A stretch of 64,000 nucleotides of DNA from Amorphophallus konjac (lineage: Eukaryota; Streptophyta; Magnoliopsida; Alismatales; Araceae), in contig JAHNEJ010003310.1 of NCBI GenBank assembly GCA_022559845.1, positions 1 through 64,000 on the forward strand, written 5' to 3'. Below, one piece after another: positions 30,190-44,088 of this stretch. Each line of letters opens with the position of its first letter. Position 1 is the stretch's first letter. The notes below the pieces were generated by a model. That model was given only the letters and a program-made list of their open reading frames with translations. It had not been told where the DNA came from and searched no databases. The translations under genes were made by a program, and so were the position numbers.

Positions 30190-32577
30190 TGTCACGCCCC
30201 GAGCCTTTATTTACAGCAGAAGACTCGCTCGGGGAGCGCGAACAGCCGGCATGGTAAGCCTCTTGCAAGCAAGAACATTCAGAGCGCGAGACAATCACAC
30301 ATATAGAGGTAATTGCACAAGATATATTCAAAACTCAACTTTATTTCATAATCAATCAATATTCAAAACTACATACTTTGACTTCTTCACTAATTAACTC
30401 AAGAAATAAGAAAAATTACATTGACTCCATCTAAACACTTGAAACTGCCTAAGTCTTCTCTCTTATCAGGACAACTCTTAATCACTCTCGGACCCACTGC
30501 TCGAATCACCCGAATCCGAATGCGAACTATATTCATCTCCTGAAAATCATTGAATAATAGGTCATGAGCACACTTGCCCAGTAGGTATCTTCGTATCAAC
30601 ATGAAGGTATTATTAAAGTAATTAGCATTTTAGCTCTAGAGAATTAGGTAAAATCATGCAATGCGAATCCATCATGCGATCAAATCAATAGAAACAAAAT
30701 AACCAGGTAAGATAGAATGATCGAGAATGAACTAGCAAGAATATAACAAGAACATGATATTGGCCTTCCATGAACAAGAATGTAACGAGATTGTACTAGC
30801 AAGCCACATATTCCTCACTTTAGCATCTTATGCTTAAGAGCCAGTGCTTCGTGAATTTCTGTGGAATATCAAGCAAGAATGTCATGTTGTGCCGTGGATC
30901 TTCACTTATTTATAGAAATAGTACTCCCAGCGCAATGCGACGCTAGTAGCATCATACCCCATGGTTTATAAAATAGTATGTTTCCGGCAATCAGCCGAGG
31001 GGACTAGGATAGAGCCCTTGAACACAATCAGTGCTCGACCGCATCTTCAGTTATAAATTAAGCTACTTCCACGCATGTAGCAGTAAAGTATGGCCAAGAA
31101 TATAACAAGTTCAGTAATTCCATGATAACAATAATCAATGAATGAATGCTTCAACGGATGAACAATATGAGTCAAGAAAGATTTAAACAAGGCTATGCTC
31201 TTGGAAATAAATCGGCAGCATAATGGTACTTTTCTTAACTCTCATTCGTTATCTTACGTCAATTTAAGCAATATGATAAGTTCTAGATTATCAAGGTAAG
31301 TCTAGAATCATTGGAATATTAACCCTTGGTCAATCCTTGGGTTAACATATACAAGGTATGTAACGGTCAGGGTCTGGGCCGTTACATTATGTAACGCGTT
31401 CATGCTAGGCCGTTACAATGACCAGAGTCCAGAAAGATAAAGATAGACTCAGAGGAATGCGACGGACTAGAACTGGGCCGTTACTTGGCCTGACGGTCCA
31501 GTCCAGGGCCGTTATTTTTCAAGAACCATAAACCCGATAGTGTAATCTAATTAATGGGCTTTTATTGGTACAACCAACTCGGCATCTTAGTGGGAATCCC
31601 AGGCTCGCGGAGATTTACGGAGGCCTTGAAACAATGATTTCCTAGTCCATTGGAAGGAATATCCAATAGAGAGGTCCTCATGTCCAAGATAGTGTTCCTA
31701 TAGTGCAACGTGTGAACTAATGACATCATACCGGAGTAAGTGCCATGTACTTATAGAATTGACTCTATTGACAGCGAGAGACATGTATAATCAAGGTGAA
31801 AACCGTGGTGAAACTCCGTCAATACCATGCTTTAAAAGTCATGCTTTATAGTACAAAACTATAGAATTTAGGTTCATGAAATTAGCATAGATCAAAGTAA
31901 AATAAGATATCAATCAGGCAATGCCTATTATGAACAATTAAACAACCTTAAAACATGAAATCAGGTTGCGAACTTAGATATCTAGGCATAATCATATGTA
32001 ATAGTGGCAAGTCATAGTCTGTCTAGGGTTGACAGAACACCGGATGTAACGGTCTTGTGAGGGGGCGTCACAGTGAAAGTGACGGTCAGTAGAGGGCCGT
32101 TACATGAAAGAAACGCGTCTATCCAAGCGCGTTATTATCAACAGCGAAAAACGCAATACACAGAGTGTGTAACGGTCTGTTTGAGGCCGTTATTTGAAAA
32201 TGACGGTCTTAGCCTAGTGCGTTACATAATCTGCTATAGAAAACTAACATGGAGACTAAGAGATTAACTCACATCATGTCTGAAAATCAACTTATTCTAA
32301 GCATGATGATGAAGTCTAGGTTATCTATATGCATAGGTAATTGTGGGTAGATGAGCGATTAAGTTTTAATTTCTCTATTAGGGCTAGGAGGTGCATGCAA
32401 TACATATAACTAATAAGACATGAAATCAATGATCTAGCATGCATGAGGTTCAATTAAACCAGAGGCTGTTAGTCCTATAAATCTCTTTTTGCTGTTCATG
32501 AGATAACCTACCTCTTTCTTAGGTTGAAGTTTCTGGATTTGGTTGAGAATTCAGCCCTAGTTCTTCACCTTCCTTTG
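30190..32577 (-). repeat. 5' LTR of element A, first part
   Basis: Near-identical to the 3' LTR from its start; element B interrupts it after CTTTG at 32577. The remainder is 44089-44827. It contains the leader module (about 31566-31680) and two of the three dyad clusters. Confidence 0.9.
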
Positions 32578-35500
32578 TGTCACGCCCCGAACAAGGCGGA
32601 AGTATCGGGACGTACAGTTAGGGACACGCTAGCAAGAGAGGGAACTAAATCAAAAATGATACACAAGTGCTACAAGATGGAATACTAAATGATCATTAAC
32701 AACCACAACTGATACAATAACCTCAAGTTTAACTTAATACAACTGGAAATAATCAACCACTAAAACTCAATAACAAGACTGAGACTTAATACTCTCCAAA
32801 ACACAACTAGAAGAAAGATAACACACTACTAACACACTAGAACTGATACACTCAAGACATCACTCCTGCCCTTCCCCATCGGTAAGCGCGTCACCTGAAA
32901 AACCTGGAAAGGGGGAAAACACAACTATGAGCTGACGCTCAGTAGGAAATAACAGACGGGTATAAGTGATTAACAGTTTAATTACATTTTAAAATGTCAT
33001 GCTACAAATGATAAAAATAATAAAAAGATAACGATAATATCACGAAACGGAATTTAAAGATCTTGCAAGGTCAAGAAATATAATGAATAGAATGGTAAGA
33101 CAAGAATTTACTACAGGAGATAACGATAAGAAGTTGGCCATATCAAGTCAATTCAAGTCATGTCAAGTACGCATGTATTTTCATTTCCACGTCCAAGTAA
33201 TCAACAAGTAGAGTAACCACAAGTAGAGTATAGAACAGTGAAGAGTGGAAAGTGAAACATAGTAGCAAGTAATATAGAGAGTAGTGGAAAGAGTAGTGAG
33301 TAGTGGACAGTCCTAGATTTCACACATGTAATAGTACTGGTGCCAAATGCCACACCTAGTCATTCACCTCCCCGGGGGTACACGTAGTGTTCGGGCGCTC
33401 TTCCCAGGACCAGATCGAGAACTTATTTGTTTGCCAGGCATTGATTTCTTTTGGATCAAAGATCCCACGAATCTAGACTTCCACAGTTTATGGCCAGAAT
33501 TCCAAGGTTTAAGCTAAGTAGCAATAACAACATCAAGTAGGAAAGAGATTCATTTCCAGAATTTCAAGGTAAGTATAATCATCAAGAAGATTGAAAATCA
33601 AGTCACAATAAGAGTTAATCATGCTGCATTACTGTAGTACAGCAGCTATCAATCAAGCTAAACAACATATTAATCCTAATCACCAAGTTAAGATATCATG
33701 ATTAACCATTATCATTTGTATTAAGACAATTGCCAAGAAGCTGATTCAAGATGATAAGTAAAGAACAAGCTCACAGGAATGAAATAGAATGCATTAACAG
33801 AGATTTAGTTACACCATTAATCATTAATTAAGTGAGTTTCTATTTAATCTTGTATGCATTGAAATGAAGATGGTAAACGGTGCGTTTTTATGCTAAGTTT
33901 GCATGTAGGAACCAATGCAAATTTGAAATCAAGAGGGGTACATGAATAGGTCAAAAGTTTTTCAAAAATATAATTTCAGTGGGTCTAAGTTAAATGGGTT
34001 GATTCCCCACTGATTCGGATCCATTTTCGGGTCGAAAAACGATGAAAATAGGGTTTCTGGTGTACGGGTTGACCCTTGGGGTCGACCCCTTCAGAAATGG
34101 GGTCTGCCAGCTGGGTGGGTCGACCCCTGGGGTCGACCCCCACAAATTCTGCAGGAAGGGTCGACCCCTAAAATCCAGTGCAATGGGTCGACCCCTGGGG
34201 TCGACGACCCCTAAAATCCAGTGCAATGGGTCGACCCCTGGGGTCGACCCTATGCAGGGCCTGGATGGGTCGACCCCAGGGGTCGACCCTCGCGCCGGGC
34301 CTGGATGGGTCGACCCCAGGGGTCGACCCTCGCGCCTGGGCCAAATGGGTCGACCCCAGGGGTCGACCCTCGGGCCTGCCAGGGCACCCAGAAAACGGGT
34401 CGACCCCTGGGGTCGACCCCTGCAAGAACAGCAACGGTCTCAAACGTATAATTCACCCAATTGAGGTCCAATTGAGTGGAAATCAAAACCACATGATCTA
34501 GGAATGTTAATAGACAATCTAGGGTCATAAAACTACAATTTTGAAACACGAATTGTTACAGAAATTGATTGAATCTCAACTTATACATGATCAATACATG
34601 AAAACCCTAGTTCCTGACCTACTTCTACTAAATCATGCAATTCTCTTAACATACTCAACAGAATTTAGGGCTTTTGGTGTCAAAAGAAAGCTAACTCGAT
34701 CATGAATCCAACCATATATGATATGCAACATGAAGATCAAGTTACAGGGCTCAAAATTAGCCCGAAATCATGCTCTGACTTAAAGGAACACTATATGAAA
34801 CATGTTCTAGATATGCTCTTACAAAAATTCAAAATTCACAAGACATGCTCAATGGAATTTGGGGATTTCTACGTTAAATGAAAGATAATAACATGCTGAT
34901 TACTTCATGTAAGTTAATTAGAATTTGGTTGTTAGATCCTACCTCAAATCGGAGAGAGAAAACTCAAACCCTAGGATGAAGAACACTTGGACAGCACCTC
35001 ACAAAAAGATCTATTACTCCACGGATACCTAATGAAAATTGGGGCTTTTGCCACCAATGGATAGAGCTCGATGAGAGGAACAATTTGCTATACTCATGAT
35101 CAAGATTTGGTTGAGAATTCCTACCTCAATCGATGGATCAAAGAAGGATGAAGAGAAGCCAACGGCCTACTGACCCACCTCCACAAATCGAACTAGATCT
35201 CTCCAGATCCGAAATTTCAGCGAACCCCACAGCAGCCAAATGAAAGAAGACCCGTAGGGCTTCATTTTGATAGCTCATAGAGCTTCTGGAGCCTTCGGAA
35301 TTGGGAGTATTCGCTGCTGCAAGCCGCGTGTTTAGAAACGGCGCCGAAATCCTAGACTTGACCAAACTGTGTCGGCAGCACGTTTTGGGGCTAAGTTTAC
35401 CTCAAATTGATTGAGGGTAAATGTTTCTTACATTGTGGCCTTCTATTTGCCCCTGATTTCAGATCATTTGGTTGAGTAATCAGGTCGAATTTCGCGTTTT

Positions 35501-35969
35501 AATCTAAGGGTTAGGTATGAGTCAAAAGTGTGCACATTTGGGTTTGAATTCTAAATAGATCTTACCACGGATTTACCATGGCTTAAAGCCAGAAGGAAAA
35601 GTTGTTATCTACATCAATATTAATCTATTTACTATTTTTACAGATTTTTCTGAGGTAGTCAAATTTTTACTTATACTATTCCGTAATTAATTAAATGTTA
35701 AGTTCGGAAGACTAAATTCACTAATTTGGCATAATAAATGATTTTATTAGGCTTAAATGTAGAAGACAAAGTTGCTAAACAAAATTAATTCTACAAGATG
35801 TGATTTTTGGGGATTTTTAGAAAATAGTTGAAAAATGACTTATTCTATTAATTAATTAATTAATCTAATTGATTTGGATAATTCTCATCAATTCGAATAA
35901 CTTCAAATAAATTTTAAATAATTGCAAATAATTTTCTAAATAAATTTCTAAGGAATTTGGGGTCTTACA
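32578..35969 (-). repeat. 3' LTR of element B
   Basis: A 3.4-kb LTR with about nine GGGTCGACCCC palindrome units (34066-34420) and a TGAGC/GCTCA hairpin followed by AGTAGGAAAT at 32928-32950, 350 bases from its primer-proximal edge. Confidence 0.9.
34066..34420. repeat. Array of GGGTCGACCCC palindromes, about nine units
   Basis: Units are GGGTCGACCCC then T or A, then GGGGTCGACCC, spaced about 40 bases apart, so each unit is a palindrome built from two GTCGAC palindromes. One unit has lost its second half (near 34160) and another ends GTCGACGACCCC. Translated frames reading GRPLGSTPGVDP on both strands are by-products. Confidence 0.9.
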
Positions 35970-35985
35970 CCCTCCCCTACTTAAA
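35970..35985 (-). other. Polypurine tract of element B
   Basis: In sense, TTTAAGTAGGGGAGGG runs directly into TGTAAGACCCC at the 3' LTR. Confidence 0.8.
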
Positions 35986-36043
35986 GGAATTTGGTCCTCC
36001 AAATTCACTGCACTACAACTGAAAGTAGAAAAAGATCGCTCAC

Positions 36044-39000
36044 CTAGAATAGATCGGGATACCGCTTTCGCATAGTCTCTTCAGATTCCCATGTAGCTTC
36101 TTCGGTCCCACGCCGACTCCACTGAATCTTGACCATCGGTATCGAACGATTCCGGAGTTGCTGTTGCTTCCGGTCCAGAATCTTGACAGGTCTTTCCTCA
36201 TAGGTCAAATCTTCCTTCAGTTCAAAATCCACTTGCTGAATAATATGAGTGGAATCGTACACATATTTTCGCAACATAGACACATGGAAAACATTATGTA
36301 TGCCAGACAAATGCGGTGGTAAAGCCAGTCTGTATGCCACCTCTCCCACTCTATCTAGAATCTCGAATGGACCAATGTACCTCGGACTCAGCTTGCCATG
36401 AATGCCAAATCTTCGGATCCCTCTCGTCGGAGAGACCTTTAAGAACACATGCTCGCCAACCTGAAATTCCAATGCTCTCCTTCTGTTGTCGGCATAACTC
36501 TTCTGTCTTGACTGGGCTACTTGTAACCTGTCTCGGATAACACGGATGTTCTGTGATGATTCCGAAACAAGATCTGGTCCAAACCACTGTTTCTCACCTA
36601 CCTCGTCCCAACACAACGGGGAACGATAACTTCTACCATATAGTGCTTCAAAAGGAGCCATCTGAATACTAGACTGATAGCTGTTATTGTAGGCAAATTC
36701 AATTAATGCCAAATGCTCACTCCAATTACCACCGAAATCAATCATGCAAGCTCGCAGCATATCTTCCACTATCTGATTGGTTCTTTCAGTCTGTCCATCT
36801 GTCTGTGGATGAAAAGCAGTACTGAAATTAGACGAGTACCCAAAGACTCTTGCAGTCCCTTCCAGAAATGTGAAGTAAATCTGGGGTCTCGATCAGATAC
36901 TATATTCACTGGAATACCATGCAATCTCACCACTTCCTTTATATACAAAGCAGCCAATACATCAATCGTCCACTTGGACTTAATTGGTAAGAAATGAGCC
37001 GACTTTGTCAAACGATCGACAATCACCCATATCGCATCAAATCCACCACGAGTCCTAGGTAGACCCATAATGAAATCCATGCCAATGCTTTCCCACTTCC
37101 ATTGGGGTATGTCGAGTGGTTTCAATTTCCCTGCTGGTCTGAAATGTTCGGCCTTAACTTGCTGACATACCAAACATCTGCTCACAAAATCTGCAACTTC
37201 TCTTTTCATATTCGGCCACCAAAAGGACCTATTCAAATCTCGGTACATCTTAGTGCCTCTAGGATGAATGGTATATCTGGATCTATGAGCTTCCTCAAGA
37301 ATCTTGTTCTTTGTTGTAGCCTTATCCGGAACACAAGTTCTGCCTTTAAATAATAATCTACCATCATCGGCCAACATGAAGTCAGGTCTGCTACTCAAGC
37401 TTCCCTTGATCTCTACCAACTCGGGATCATTATCTTGCAAGGACTTGATCTCTATCAATAATTCAGGTTTAAGTTGGATCTGAGCAATCATGATCCGATC
37501 GTTGTCAATATTGAGATCCAGACTAGATAATTGTTCCAACAATCTCCATTCTTGTAACATGAGACTTGACAGTCTAGCTACCGGCTTCCGGCTTAATGCA
37601 TCTGCCACAACATTACCTTTGCCAGGATGATACTCAATCGAGAAGTCGAAGTCTTTCAAGTACTCCAACCATCTCCGCTGCCTCATGTTGAGTTCCTTTT
37701 GAGAAAATAAATACTTCAAACTCTTATGATCTGAAAACACTGTAAAGGTTTCTCCATACAAGTAATGCCTCCATATCTTCAAAGCAAACACGACTGCAGC
37801 AAGTTCCAAATCATGAACAGGATAGTTATCTTCGTGCTTCCTCAACTGCCTAGAGGAATAGGCAATCACCTTCCCATGCTGCATGAGTACACAACCTAAG
37901 CCAATACCTAAAGCATCAGTATAAACAACAAATCCTCCTTCACCAGAAGGTAAAGCCAGAACATGTGCAGTAGTCAAACACTCCTTCAGAGTCTGAAAGC
38001 TTCGCTGACAATCATCTGACCAATCAAACTTATTCTCCTTGCGGGTTAATCTTGTCATAGGTACTGCAATCTTAGAGAAATTATGAATAAATCTTCGGTA
38101 ATAGCCTGCCAGGCCAAGGAAACTTCTGATTTCAGTTGCACTAGTAGGCTGTTCCCAATTCTTCACTGCCTCAATCTTCGAAGGATCAACAGAAATACCG
38201 TTCTTCGTAATAATATTTCCTAGAAAGGACACTTCTTGCAACCAGAATTCACACTTACTGAACTTAGCATATAGTTGATGATCTCTCAACAATTGCAATG
38301 CCATCCTCAGATGCTCAGCATGCTCCTCCTCATTCTTAGAATAAATCAGGATGTCATCAATAAAGACTACGACCCATTGATCAAGATAGGGCCGAAATAT
38401 GTCGTTCATCAACTGCATGAAAGCTGCTGGAGCATTCGTTAGACCAAAAGGCATAACGACAAACTCAAAATGACCGTACCTGCTGCGGAAAGCTGATTTA
38501 TAAATATCCTCTTCCTTAATCCGCAACTGGTGATATCCAGATTGAAGATCGATCTTAGAGAAATATTGAGCTCCTGCTATCTGGTCAAATAACTCGTCAA
38601 TCCTCGGCAAGGGATATTTGTTCTTGACAGTCTGCTGGTTTATTTGCCGATAATCAATGCACAACCTCATCGAACCATCTTTCTTCCTGACGAATAACAC
38701 AGGGGCTCCCCACGGAGAAGTACTAGGATGAATAAAACCCTTCTCGAGCAATTCCATCAGTTGCTGCTTCAATTCCCGCAGTTCCGCAGGAGACATACGA
38801 TAAGGAGCCTTAGAAATAGGAGATGTGCCAAAGAATAAGATCAATAGAAAAGATAACTTCCCGCTCAGGCGGAAGTCCTGGTAGTTCTTCTAGAAAGACA
38901 TCAGGAAAATCTCGGACAACAGGAATGTCCTTGATCTCCATCTGCTGCTCAGGAGTTGCACAAACAAAGCCTAGAAATGCCTCACACCCATGCCTCAAAA

Positions 39001-40438
39001 GCTTATCAGCTCGAAGAGCCGAGATGAGTGGTACGGAGTTATGGTGCTTGACTCCCGTAAAAGATAAACCAGAATATCCAGTAAAAGTTACTAAGCTAGA
39101 ACTACAGTGAACATTGGCCTCATACTTGGCCAACCAATCTGCTCCTAGGATTACATCATAATCCTTCATATCCATGCAGACCAAATCTGCTGGAAAGTTC
39201 TGTTCACCAATCATAACCTTACTAGAAGGATAGAAATACTGGATTGATGATCTAGTGCCAATAGGGGTTGAAATCTCTAACGGAGTATTCATCAAAACAG
39301 GTTCCACAGCTAATGACTTAGCAAATCTCCGTGAAATAAAAGAATGTGTTGCACCAGTATCAAAGAGAGCAAATGCGGGCTTATCGATTATAGTAAGGGT
39401 ACCTTCGACGAGTCCGCCATCATCAGAAATCCCAGTTTCCTCTGCATGTAAAGCTTGAAGCTTGCCTTGTGGTTTCTTGAAGACTAGAGGTTTTGCCGGT
39501 GTAGCTTGCTCCGATATGAGAGGACAATTGGGGATACGGTGCTCCTTGCTTCCACATCGCAAACATGCGCCTTGCTTGCGCCAGCACTCCTCTATCTTGT
39601 GACCCGGACGATCACAATAGTTGCACACGCCCTTGAATGGAACAATAGGGCCAGGATTCTTGTCTTCATGCCTCGGCATCTTGCCCTTCCACGATCCGGA
39701 CCCGCTCCACGAACCAGGTCCACTAACAGGCCTCTTCTTGGTATACCCGGGTTTGACACTCCCGGAACCCGTAGGTAATTCTTTCTTGGTGCCTTTCCCA
39801 CGGATTCTCTCCGTCATCTCAAGAGTATCCTCTAGAACTTGCGCTTTCCTCACCATCTCGGAATAAGTGGAAATCTCCATCGGTGCCAATTGGTTGATAT
39901 AATGAAGCTTCAATCCTTTGAGAAAGCGCTTCGCCTTCATCTTCTTGGTGGAAATGAGATGTGTAGCATATCGAGAAAGCCGTGCAAATTGAGTCTCATA
40001 CTCTGCCACGGACAAACCTCGCTGTTTCAAGGCCGCGAACTTTGCCGCTTTCTTCTCTTGCACTCTATCAGAAAAATACTTGCTGTTGAAGAATTCCTCG
40101 AACTCTTCCCACATAACTTGCCGATCACCGAGAGTTGCCTTGATAGAATCCCACTAAGTACGTGCATCATGTTCCAGTTGAAATGTGGACAAAAGGACAC
40201 GCTCCTGGTTGGTGCATTGCATAACTTCAAAGATTCTCCCCATCTCGTCTAGCCAGTGCTCGGCTTGGTCGGGGTCGGTCGAACCAGCGAATCTAGGCGG
40301 ATTCATTCCGCGGAAGTTCTGGTATAGATCACCGGTGCCATGCTGTGCCGCTCCTGCCTGAGCTACTTGCTGAAGGGCCTGAATAAGGCCTTGAACCGTA
40401 CGTTGCAGGTTCCTCCATTCAGCACGATCAGCTGCCAA
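36044..40438 (-). pseudogene. gag-pol: Gag-Pol of chromovirus element B, one stop and two frameshifts
   Basis: Starting at the ATG at 40436-40438 (MAADRAEWRNLQRTVQGL): gag core, knuckles CNYCDRPGHKIEEC and CLRCGSKEHRIPNC, protease (LFDTGATHSFIS), reverse transcriptase ([11 protein letters not shown]), RNase H, integrase and chromodomain-like tail (DLTYEERPVKILDRK, then EEATWESEE). Lesions are a TAG at 40154-40156 where relatives have Trp, a one-base insertion near 38835 before the reverse transcriptase, and a one-base loss near 36830 in the integrase core. Elsewhere the sequence is well kept. It closely resembles element A and especially the Gag of element F. Confidence 0.92.
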
Positions 40439-40753
40439 CTACACGAGAAATAGATTACTTAGGTTTAATCAAGATAAATAATTACACGATTAAGAAACGA
40501 TCTTAACCCAAGTTTCTACCCAATCTCACAGGTCAGGTCTTAAACTTTTACAAGGTTAGGGATCTAGTGCACCTAGACACGACCAAAAACTCGGTACCTG
40601 GCGGAGGTAATCGGTCCGAAGACCACTCGCGCAAGTGTGCGACCTTTCCGATAGGCGTAGCCTAACGTTCGGACAACACCTTTTGATATACCGATTATTG
40701 GGATGCAATGCAAGAAAACCTACAACTTAGGAAACCTAGGAATGTGAAACCTA

Positions 40754-40766
40754 GGCTCTGATACCA
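40754..40766 (-). other. Primer binding site of element B
   Basis: TGGTATCAGAGCC on the minus strand, 7 bases from the LTR at 40774; initiator-Met type. Confidence 0.9.
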
Positions 40767-40773
40767 ACTAAAC

Positions 40774-43700
40774 TGTCACGCCCCGAACAAGGCGGAAGTA
40801 TCGGGACGTACAGTTAGGGACACGCTAGCAAGAGAGGGAACTAAATCAAAAATGATACACAAGTGCTACAAGATGGAATACTAAATGATCATTAACAACC
40901 ACAACTGATACAATAACCTCAAGTTTAACTTAATACAACTGGAAATAATCAACCACTAAAACTCAATAACAAGACTGAGACTTAATACTCTCCAAAACAC
41001 AACTAGAAGAAAGATAACACACTACTAACACACTAGAACTGATACACTCAAGACATCACTCCTGCCCTTCCCCATCGGTAAGCGCGTCACCTGAAAAGCC
41101 TGGAAAGGGGGAAAACACAACTATGAGCTGACGCTCAGTAGGAAATAACAGACGGGTATAAGTGATTAACAGTTTAATTACATTTTAAAATGTCATGCTA
41201 CAAATGATAAAAACAATAAAAAGATAACGATAATATCACGAAACGGAATTTAAAGATCTTGCAAGGTCAAGAAATATAATGAATAGAATGGTAAGACAAG
41301 AATTTACTACAGGAGATAACGATAAGAAGTTGGCCATATCAAGTCAATTCAAGTCATGTCAAGTACGCATGTATTTTCATTTCCACGTCCAAGTAATCAA
41401 CAAGTAGAGTAACCACAAGTAGAGTATAGAACAGTGAAGAGTGGAAAGTGAAACGTAGTAGCAAGTAATATAGAGAGTAGTGAGTAGTGGACAGTCCTAG
41501 ATTTCACACATGTAATAGTACTGGTGCCAAATGCCACACCTAGTCATTCACCTCCCCGGGGTTACACGTAGTGTTCGGGCGCTCTTCCCAGGACCAGACC
41601 GAGCCCTTATTTGTTTGCCAGGCATTGATTTCTTTTGGATCAAAGATCCCATGAATCTAGACTTCCACAGTTTATGGCCAGAATTCCAAGGTTTAAGCTA
41701 AGTAGCAATAACAACATCAAGTAGGAAAGAGATTCATTTCCAGAATTTCAAGGTAAGTATAATCATCAAGGAGATTGAAAATCAAGTCACAATAAGAGTT
41801 AATCATGCTGCATTACTGTAGTACAGCAGCTATCAATCAAGCTAAACAACATATTAATCCTAATCACCAAGTTAAGATATCATGATTAACCATTATCATT
41901 TGTATTAAGACAATTGCCAAGAAGCTGATTCAAGATGATAAGTAAAGAACAAGCTCACAGGAATGAAATAGAATGCATTAACAGAGATTTAGTTACACCA
42001 TTAATCATTAATTAAGTGAGTTTCTATTTAATCTTGTATGCATTGAAATGAAGATGGTAAACGGTGCGTTTTTATGCTAAGTTTGTATGTAGGAACCAAT
42101 GCAAATTTGAAATCAAGAGGGGTACATGAATAGGTCAAAAGTTTTTCAAAAATATAATTTCAGTGGGTCTAAGTTAAATGGGTTGATTCCCCACTGATTC
42201 GGATCCATTTTCGGGTCGAAAAATGATGAAAATAGGGTTTTTGGTGTACGGGTCGACCCTTGGGGTCGACCCCTTCAGAAATGGGGTCTGCCAGCTGGGT
42301 GGGTCGACCCCTGGGGTCGACCCCCACAAATTCTGCAGGAAGGGTCGACCCCTGGGGTCGACCCCTAAAATCCAGTGCAATGGGTCGACCCCTGGGGTCG
42401 ACCCTATGTAGGGCCTGGATGGGTCGACCCCAGGGGTCGACCCTCGCGCCTGGGCCAAATGGGTCGACCCCAGGGGTCGACCCTCGGGCCTGCCAGGGCA
42501 CCCAGAAAACGGGTCGACCCATGGGGTCGACCCCTACAAGAATAGCAACGGTCTCAAACGTATAATTCACCCAATTGAGGTCCAATTGAGTGGAAATCAA
42601 AACCACATGATCTAGGAATGTTAATAGACAATCTAGGGTCATAAAACTACAATTTTGAAACACGAATTGTTACAGAAATTGATTGAATCTCAACTTATAC
42701 ATGATCAATACATGAAAACCCTAGTTCCTGACCTACTTCTACTAAATCATGCAATTCTCTTAACATAGTCAACAGAATTTAGGGCTTTTGGTGTCAAAAG
42801 AAAGCTAACTCGATCATGAATCCAACCATATATGATATGCAACATGAAGATCAAGTTACAGGGCTCAAAATTAGCCCAAAATCAAGCTCTGACTTAAAGG
42901 AACACTATATGAAACATGTTCTAGATATGCTCTTACAAAAATTTGAAATTCACGAGACATGCTCAATGGAATTTGGGGCTTTCTACGTTAAATGAAAGAT
43001 AATAACATGCTGATTACTTCATGTAAGTTAATTAGAATTTGGTTGTTAGATCCTACCTCAAATCGAAGAGAGAAAACTCAAACCCTAGGATGAAGAACAC
43101 TTGGACAGCACCTCACAAAAAGCTCGATTACTCCACAGATACCTAATGAAAATTGGGGCTTTTACCACCAATGGATAGAGCTCGATGAGAGGAACAATTT
43201 TCTATACTCATGATCAAGATTTGGTTGAGAATTCCTACCTCAATCGATGGATCAAAGAAGGATGAAGAGAAGCCAACGGCCTACTGACCCACCTCCACAA
43301 ATCGAACTAGATCTCTCCAGATCCGAAATTTCAGCGAACCCCACAGCAGTCAAATGAAAGAAGACCCGTAGGGCTTCATTTTGATAGCTCATAGAGCTTC
43401 TGGAGCCTTCGGAATTGGGAGTATTCGCTGCTGCAAGCCGCGTATTTAGAAACGGCGCCGAAATCCTAGACTTGACCAAACTATGTCGGTAGCACGTTTT
43501 GGGGCTAAGTTTACCTCAAATTGATTGAGGGTAAATGTTCCTTACATTGTGGCCTTCTATTTGCCCCTGATTTCAGATCATTTGGTTGAGTAATCAGGTC
43601 GAATTTCGCGTTTTAATCTAAGGGTTAGGTATGAGTCAAAAGTGTGCACATTTGGGTTTGAATTCTAAATAGATCTTACCACGGATTTACCATGGCTTAA

Positions 43701-44083
43701 AGCCAGAAGGAAAAGTTGTTATCTACATCAATATTAATCTATTTACTATTTTTACAGATTTTTCTGAGGTAGTCAAATTTTTACTTATACTATTCCGTAA
43801 TTAATTAAATGTTAAGTTCGGAAGACTAAGTTCACTAATTTGGCATAATAAATGATTTTATTAGGCTTAAATGTAGAAGACAAAGTTGCTAAACAAAATT
43901 AATTCTACAAGATGTGATTTTTGGGGATTTTTAGAAAATAATTGAAAAATGACTTATTCTATTAATTAATTAATTAATCTAATTGATTTGGATAATTCTC
44001 ATTAATTCGAATAACTTCAAATAAGTTCTAAATAATTGCAAATAATTTTCTAAATAAATTTCTAAGGAATTTGGGGTCTTACA
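40774..44083 (-). repeat. 5' LTR of element B
   Basis: A 3.3-kb LTR, slightly shorter than the other copy, mainly because it has fewer palindrome units (about seven at 42249-42535). Confidence 0.9.
42249..42535. repeat. Array of GGGTCGACCCC palindromes, about seven units
   Basis: The same units as in the other LTR, but two fewer. The third unit is complete here (GGGTCGACCCCTGGGGTCG near 42342), whereas it is halved in the other copy. Confidence 0.9.
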
Positions 44084-44088
44084 CTTTG

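Larger units (their letters stand above)
32578..44083 (-). mobile_element. Chromovirus element B, nested in LTR of element A
   Basis: Minus-strand element of 11.5 kb with target duplication CTTTG (32573-32577 and 44084-44088): 3' LTR 32578-35969, coding region 36044-40438, primer site 40754-40766, 5' LTR 40774-44083. LTR ends are TGTCACGCCCC and GGGGTCTTACA. The first several hundred bases of the two LTRs are almost identical, so it is the youngest dated insertion here. Despite that its gag-pol is broken. Confidence 0.93.

Noticed and set aside
33990..34549. Frames reading GRPLGSTPGVDP on both strands, suggesting a repeat protein
   Set aside because: The GGGTCGACCC palindrome reads alike on both strands, so the peptide repeat is an artefact of the dyad array; no start or conserved context.
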